Source: Roseateles sp. DAIF2
GTDB lineage: Bacteria; Pseudomonadota; Gammaproteobacteria; Burkholderiales; Burkholderiaceae_C
Reading direction: 5' to 3'
Assembly: GCF_015624425.1 (NCBI RefSeq)
Contig: NZ_CP049919.1
Span: 1,798,001 to 1,862,000 of the forward strand
DNA: 64,000 nucleotides
Below are positions 59,531 to 64,000 of the stretch, one piece after another. Under the pieces are notes generated by a model. The model was not told the origin of the DNA. It saw only the letters and a list, made by a program, of their open reading frames with translations, and did no database searches. Numbering within the stretch: the stretch's first letter is position 1; each line of letters begins with the position of its first letter. A program made the position numbers and the translations under genes.

Positions 59531-61963
59531 ATGAGTCTGCCCCCCCAAGAAGACATGTTCGCCGCGCCGGTGGCGCCGCCCGCACCCGCCGCCAGCGGCG
59601 GCCTGCTGAAGAACCTGAACCCCGAGCAATACGCGGCCGTCACCGCGCCGGCCGAGCCGAGCCTGATCCTGGCCGGCGCCGGCTCGGGCAAGACCCGGGT
59701 GCTGACCACCCGCATCGCCTGGCTGCTGCAGACCGGCCAGGCCTCGCCGGGCGCGATCATGGCGGTGACCTTCACCAACAAGGCGGCCAAGGAGATGCTG
59801 ACCCGGCTGACCACGATGCTGCCGGTCAATGTGCGGGGCATGTGGATCGGCACCTTCCACGGCCTGTGCAACCGCTTCCTGCGCGCGCATTGGAAGCTGG
59901 CGGGTCTGCCGCAGGGCTTCCAGATCCTGGACTCGGGCGACACGGTCTCGGCGATCAAGCGCGTGATCAAGGCGATGAAGCTCGACGAGGAGCGCTTCGT
60001 GCCCAAGCAGGTCGGCTGGTTCATCGCCGGCGCCAAGGAGGACGGGCTGCGCCCCAAGGACATCGAGCAGCGCGACGAGCAGACCAAGAAGCTGGTCGAG
60101 ATCTACCAGGCCTACGAGGACCAATGCACGCGCGAGGGCGTGGTCGACTTTGCCGAGCTGATGCTGCGCTCCTACGAGCTGATGCGCGACAACGCCGCGG
60201 TGCGCGCGCATTACCAGCACCGCTTCCAGCATCTGCTGGTCGACGAGTTCCAGGACACCAACAAGCTGCAGTACGCCTGGCTGAAGATGTTCGCGCCGCC
60301 GGCCAACGCGGGCCGTGGCCAGGCCGTGTTCGCGGTCGGCGACGACGACCAGAGCATCTACGCCTTCCGCGGCGCGCGGGTCGGCAATATGTCCGACTTC
60401 GAGCGCGAGTATCGCGTCAAGAACGTCGTCAAGCTGGAGCAGAACTACCGCAGCTTCGGCAACATCCTCGATGCGGCCAATACCCTGATCAGCAACAACA
60501 GCCGGCGTCTGGGCAAGAACCTGCGCACCGAGGCCGGCCCCGGCGAGCCGATCCGCGTGCAGGAGGCTGCCAGCGACTTCAATGAGGCGCAGTGGCTGAT
60601 CGAGGAGGCCCAGGCCCTGCATCGGGCTGGTCTTGCTCGCCAAGAGATCGCGGTGCTGTATCGCAGCAACGCGCAGTCGCGGGTGATCGAATCGGCGCTG
60701 TTCAATGCCGGCATTCCCTATCGCGTCTACGGCGGCCTGCGCTTCTTCGAGCGCGCCGAGGTCAAGCATGCGCTGGCCTATCTGCGCCTGATCGAGAACG
60801 CCAACGACGACACCAGCTTCCTGCGCGTCGTCAACTTCCCGACCCGCGGCATCGGCGCACGCACCATCGAGCAGCTGCAGGACGCGGCGCGCCAGAGCGG
60901 GCGCAGCCTCTACCAGAGCGTCGGTGCGGTGGCCGGCAAGGGCGGCAGCAACCTGGCCGCCTTCGTCAATCTGGTCGATTCGATGCGCAACCTGACGCAA
61001 GGCCTGACCCTGCGCGAGATCATCGAGCAGGTGGTCGAGACCTCGGGTCTGGCGGACTTCTACCGCACCGAGAAGGAAGGCGCCGAGCGGCTGGAGAATC
61101 TGGCCGAACTGGTCAACGCGGCCGAGGCCTTCGTCACCCAGGAGGGCTTCGGCAAGGATGCGATCGCGCTGCCGGTCGACGAGACCGCGCCAGGCACGAT
61201 CGCCGAGGGCCTGCCGCAGGCGGTGGCCGCCGCGGCGATCACGCCGGATGCCGAGACCGGCGAGATCATGTCGCCGCTGGCCGCTTTCCTGACCCATGCC
61301 TCGCTGGAGGCCGGCGACAACCAGGCCCAGGCCGGCCAGGACGCGGTGCAGCTGATGACCGTGCACTCGGCCAAGGGCCTGGAGTTCGACGCGGTCTTCA
61401 TCACCGGTCTGGAAGAGGGCCTGTTCCCGCACGAGAACTCGCTCTCCGACAACGACGGGCTCGAGGAGGAACGGCGCCTGATGTATGTGGCGATCACGCG
61501 GGCGCGCCAGCGCCTGTACATCAGCTTCTGCCAGACCCGCATGCTGCACGGCCAGACGCGCTACAACATCAAGAGCCGCTTCTTCGACGAACTGCCCGAG
61601 GCCGCACTGAAATGGCTGACGCCGAAGAACCAGGGCTTCGGCTCGGGCTTCGCGAAGGAGTACCAGGAGGCCTGGTCGCGCGGCTCGGGGCTGAAGTCCA
61701 TGGTCGGCGCCGGCAGCCGGGCGCAGAGCAGCGAGAAGGCTGCCTGGGTCAGCGCGCCGGTGCCGCCTTCGATGGTCAAGAAGGTCGACGAGGAACATGG
61801 CGGGCTGCGCGTCGGCAAGGGCGTGTTCCACACCAAGTTCGGCGAGGGCGTGCTGGTCACCCTGGAGGGCAGCGGCGCCGACGCGCGCGCGCAGGTCAAC
61901 TTCGGACGCCACGGCATGAAGTGGCTGGCGCTCAGCGTCGCGAAGCTGACACCGATCGACTGA
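59531..61963 (+). CDS. uvrD: UvrD/Rep-family ATP-dependent 3'-5' helicase
   Basis: A superfamily-1 helicase of 810 residues, UvrD/PcrA type. All core motifs are present: Walker A LILAGAGSGKTRVL, Ia AVTFTNKAAKEML, II VDEFQDTN, III VGDDDQSIYAFRGA, IV QNYRS, V VQLMTVHSAKGLEFDAVF and VI YVAITRARQRLYIS. It unwinds DNA in nucleotide excision and mismatch repair. Length exceeds E. coli UvrD (720) through linker insertions (e.g. around residues 540-590). No LexA box was found upstream, unlike in E. coli. Confidence 0.93.
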   Translation: MSLPPQEDMFAAPVAPPAPAASGGLLKNLNPEQYAAVTAPAEPSLILAGAGSGKTRVLTTRIAWLLQTGQASPGAIMAVTFTNKAAKEMLTRLTTMLPVNVRGMWIGTFHGLCNRFLRAHWKLAGLPQGFQILDSGDTVSAIKRVIKAMKLDEERFVPKQVGWFIAGAKEDGLRPKDIEQRDEQTKKLVEIYQAYEDQCTREGVVDFAELMLRSYELMRDNAAVRAHYQHRFQHLLVDEFQDTNKLQYAWLKMFAPPANAGRGQAVFAVGDDDQSIYAFRGARVGNMSDFEREYRVKNVVKLEQNYRSFGNILDAANTLISNNSRRLGKNLRTEAGPGEPIRVQEAASDFNEAQWLIEEAQALHRAGLARQEIAVLYRSNAQSRVIESALFNAGIPYRVYGGLRFFERAEVKHALAYLRLIENANDDTSFLRVVNFPTRGIGARTIEQLQDAARQSGRSLYQSVGAVAGKGGSNLAAFVNLVDSMRNLTQGLTLREIIEQVVETSGLADFYRTEKEGAERLENLAELVNAAEAFVTQEGFGKDAIALPVDETAPGTIAEGLPQAVAAAAITPDAETGEIMSPLAAFLTHASLEAGDNQAQAGQDAVQLMTVHSAKGLEFDAVFITGLEEGLFPHENSLSDNDGLEEERRLMYVAITRARQRLYISFCQTRMLHGQTRYNIKSRFFDELPEAALKWLTPKNQGFGSGFAKEYQEAWSRGSGLKSMVGAGSRAQSSEKAAWVSAPVPPSMVKKVDEEHGGLRVGKGVFHTKFGEGVLVTLEGSGADARAQVNFGRHGMKWLALSVAKLTPID

Positions 61964-62106
61964 GAGGCTGAGAGTTTTTCTACTGCGCCATCGCCATGCG
62001 TCGTTGGCCGGTGCTCGGAATCCTCACGTACAGGGAGTACGTTCCGGTTCCTGTGCGCCGTCCGCCTAGCCTGACGTTGGCTCGCGACGAAAACCTCTCA
62101 GCCTCT
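61963..62106. repeat. 144 bp element with 12 bp terminal inverted repeats
   Basis: AGAGGCTGAGAG (61963-61974) pairs perfectly with CTCTCAGCCTCT (62095-62106), and inside this TTTTC (61976-61980) pairs with GAAAA (62089-62093). The middle contains a second hairpin: ACGTAC-AGGGA-GTACGT (62026-62042) bounded by CGGAA and TTCCG. The left arm begins on the last base of the uvrD stop codon and the right arm ends 11 bp before the stop of the convergent subtilase. No coding capacity. Possibly a bidirectional termination structure or a small non-autonomous mobile element. Confidence 0.7.
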
Positions 62107-62117
62107 GAGCTCGCCCC

Positions 62118-64000
62118 TCAGGCGATCGAAACCCGCGCGAACAGCCGCCAGCGTTCCAGCCGGCCGGCATCGAGCCGCACGCTGTCGGCCACGCGCAGCT
62201 GCCAGCGGCCGGTGATCGCGCGGCCCAGCAGGCCGCGCAGCGCCGGGTGGTTGGCCACCGAGTAGGTACGCCGCAGATCGTCGGCGCTGCCGCCGCCATG
62301 GTTGTGCAGCGCGACCGCGGTGCCGTCGGGCGCCAGCAGGTCGACGCGCAGGTCGCCGACATAGCTGTGGGCGATCTCGACCTGGATGCGCAGGTCCTCG
62401 ATCCGACCCTCGTCGCCGATCTCGAGCGCGCTGACGATGGGCGCGCCCGCGTCGGGGATCGCCAGGCCCGGCGCCAGGCTGCGGTCGATCGTGCGCTGCT
62501 CCAGCGTGCCGGCCGTCGCGGCCTTGACCGCCTTGAAGGCGTTCACCTTGCCATGGCCGAACCAGAGGCTGAAGCCCTGTGCGTCGAAGCCGCCGGGCTC
62601 GTTGACGGGGGTATGGGTCTGCAGCGACAGGTCCTTGTCGGCGCTCTTGCAGATGATCTCGCGCACCTGCTGCGCGCTCAGCGCCGGATTCGCCGACAGC
62701 ACCAGCGCGCACACGCCGGCCACCGTCGGCGTGGCGCTGGAGGTGCCGCCGAAGCGGTCGGTGAAGCGCGAGTTGGGCGTGAAGTCCGAGCGCGGACCGG
62801 CGCCCTCGTTGTCGGTGGTCACGATGCCGCGCCCGGGCACTTGCTGCGCGCGCAGATCATCCCAATTGTCCGAGGGCGCGCAGACGCTGATCTGCCGGCC
62901 CCAGGAGGAATAGGCGGAGCGCGTCTTCAGCGAGGTGCTGGCGCTGACGATCAGGGCCGCCGGGTGCGCCGCCACCCAGCGGTCGATCGGCCCGGCATAG
63001 CCGCGCCGGATGCCGAAGCGGTCCAGGTACTCGTAGCGGCGGGTGTTCTGCAGATCCTGCACCGGGCAGTTGTTGTTGCCGGCGGCGATGCAGAAGACCA
63101 TGCCCTTGCCGCGCCGGCCGCCGCTCTGCGCCAGCGCGGTGATCGCATCGGCGAGCGCGCGGCTCATCGGCGCATTGGCCGGCCCGACGCCCCAGGAGCA
63201 GGACACCACGTCGGCCAGCGGCGAGAGCTTGCGGAACATCGCGATGAAGTTGGCATCGGTCATCGCGGCCAGCGGGAAGCGCAGCGCGACGATGCCGCAG
63301 CCCGGCGCCACGCCGATCACGCCGCCGCCATTGCCCTCGGCCGCCGCGACGCCCAGGCAGGGCGTGCCGTGGTAGTCGCCGGCGCGGGGCTGCACATCCG
63401 CGTCCCATTCGATGCTGGGCGCATCGGCGCCCTCGCCGCGCAGGGTGGCGTTGAGTCGGGCCACCACCTTGCCCTCGCCCTGGAAGTCCGGATGCGTCAT
63501 GTCGAAGCCGTCGTCGGCCACCGCGATCACCACGTCGCGCCGGCCGCGCGTCAGGTCCCAGGCCTCGGCGGCGAAGATGCCGGCGCCGGCCACCAGATCG
63601 GTGCCCGCGCTCGGCGCATGCAGATGCCATTGGCTCGCGAACAGCGGGTCCGAGGGGATGAAGAAGCGGGTCAGCGGCCGCACCAGATTCGGTTCGGCAT
63701 ACTCGACCACGTCGCTGGCCTGCGCCTCGTTGGCGGCCCGGATCGGGTTCTTGCCGGTCGCATCGGTGACGCGCACCAGGAAGGTCAGGTCCCCCAGCTC
63801 GCGCTCCACCACCAGATGCTGGCCGCGCAGATGGTCCTGGATGCGCTGCGGCGCGGTGCCGGGCTTGAACTTCAGGAAGAAGCTCTCGGTGATCAGGTAC
63901 TCGTCACCGCCCTCGTCGGCCGGTTCGCTCTCCGGCTGGGTCGAACCCTGCGGGGCTGCGCGGTAGACATGGTGCACCACCTCGCGCTGCGCGCGCAGCC
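62118..64000 (-). CDS. Subtilisin-like serine protease (S8) with P-domain, 5' part beyond window
   Basis: At least 620 residues, open to the right edge (LRAQREV precedes GTG 63980 in frame), so the N-terminus and any signal peptide are probably outside. The S8 triad is visible: Asp in VIAVADDGFDMTHPD, His in GDYHGTPCLGVAAAEG and Ser in GGTSSATPTVAGV, with the oxyanion-hole Asn in FCIAAGNNN. The last 130 residues form a P/Homo B convertase domain (IEDLRIQVEIAHSYVGDLRVDLLAPDG). It is likely secreted. The stop is 11 bp from the 144 bp element. Confidence 0.88.
   Translation of the reverse strand, partial: LRAQREVVHHVYRAAPQGSTQPESEPADEGGDEYLITESFFLKFKPGTAPQRIQDHLRGQHLVVERELGDLTFLVRVTDATGKNPIRAANEAQASDVVEYAEPNLVRPLTRFFIPSDPLFASQWHLHAPSAGTDLVAGAGIFAAEAWDLTRGRRDVVIAVADDGFDMTHPDFQGEGKVVARLNATLRGEGADAPSIEWDADVQPRAGDYHGTPCLGVAAAEGNGGGVIGVAPGCGIVALRFPLAAMTDANFIAMFRKLSPLADVVSCSWGVGPANAPMSRALADAITALAQSGGRRGKGMVFCIAAGNNNCPVQDLQNTRRYEYLDRFGIRRGYAGPIDRWVAAHPAALIVSASTSLKTRSAYSSWGRQISVCAPSDNWDDLRAQQVPGRGIVTTDNEGAGPRSDFTPNSRFTDRFGGTSSATPTVAGVCALVLSANPALSAQQVREIICKSADKDLSLQTHTPVNEPGGFDAQGFSLWFGHGKVNAFKAVKAATAGTLEQRTIDRSLAPGLAIPDAGAPIVSALEIGDEGRIEDLRIQVEIAHSYVGDLRVDLLAPDGTAVALHNHGGGSADDLRRTYSVANHPALRGLLGRAITGRWQLRVADSVRLDAGRLERWRLFARVSIA

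Overview
The window is a 64 kb stretch of a GC-rich chromosome with strong G/C third-position bias. It looks like a betaproteobacterium of the order Burkholderiales, most plausibly the Roseateles/Mitsuaria/Rubrivivax neighbourhood. The order-level placement is an inference from gene content: xseB-ispA-dxs, recJ next to an rpfE-type gene, ppk facing ppx, lysR/lysA, ahpC/ahpF and an imelysin/di-haem iron operon. The genus guess is weak. No rRNA, tRNA, CRISPR array, insertion sequence or prophage was seen. Almost all of it is ordinary single-copy chromosome.

Left part (1-15,000). A LexA (SOS) box drives a leftward operon of a PD-(D/E)XK nuclease-like protein and a nuclease-helicase that runs off the left edge. 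A second textbook LexA box sits 26 bp before a 30-codon rightward reading frame. Between them are an ABM-fold protein and a TSUP permease gene broken by a one-base frameshift. Then come an arsenate-reductase-like gene, an acyl-CoA synthetase, a leftward XRE/DUF2975 operon with two envelope proteins, a Tas-like aldo-keto reductase, a DUF3309 / Cys-repeat / DUF1003 envelope cluster, trxC, ybaK, plsY (with a His-rich tail), a RidA protein, and an ODP-type di-iron protein next to a tethered glutaredoxin.

Middle (15,000-36,500). An iron-linked operon (imelysin, di-haem oxidase, second imelysin, DUF1513) follows a perfect dyad. yciO and the PHP phosphatase gene are separated by a TetR/saccharopine-dehydrogenase-like/EamA block with a clear TetR operator. 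A MarR/EamA pair with two matching dyads, a nitroreductase, recJ-rpfE, and lpxH-like-ppk with a tandem Pho box follow. ppk and ppx converge on a perfect bidirectional terminator. A dienelactone hydrolase and a His-rich ZIP transporter come next.

Right part (36,500-64,000). This holds UspA, a DMT/sulfurtransferase pair, a Rieske oxygenase, the xseB-ispA-dxs isoprenoid operon, lysR/lysA, ahpC-ahpF, and a visibly less GC-rich efflux block (two MFS genes plus a divergent tetR with repeated operators) that looks acquired. It continues with rarD, a ThiS/MoaD-like protein with a beta-propeller partner, a LysR/DHA2-MFS pair, truC, ychJ, a MarR-GNAT fusion, uvrD, and a subtilase with a P-domain that runs off the right edge. 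uvrD and the subtilase gene are separated by a 144 bp element with 12 bp terminal inverted repeats.

The most interesting signals are the LexA-controlled 30-aa reading frame, the SOS nuclease/helicase operon, the TIR-bounded element after uvrD, a family of C-rich hairpin repeats (a related piece apparently inserted in frame in recJ), and the ThiS/MoaD-propeller pair.
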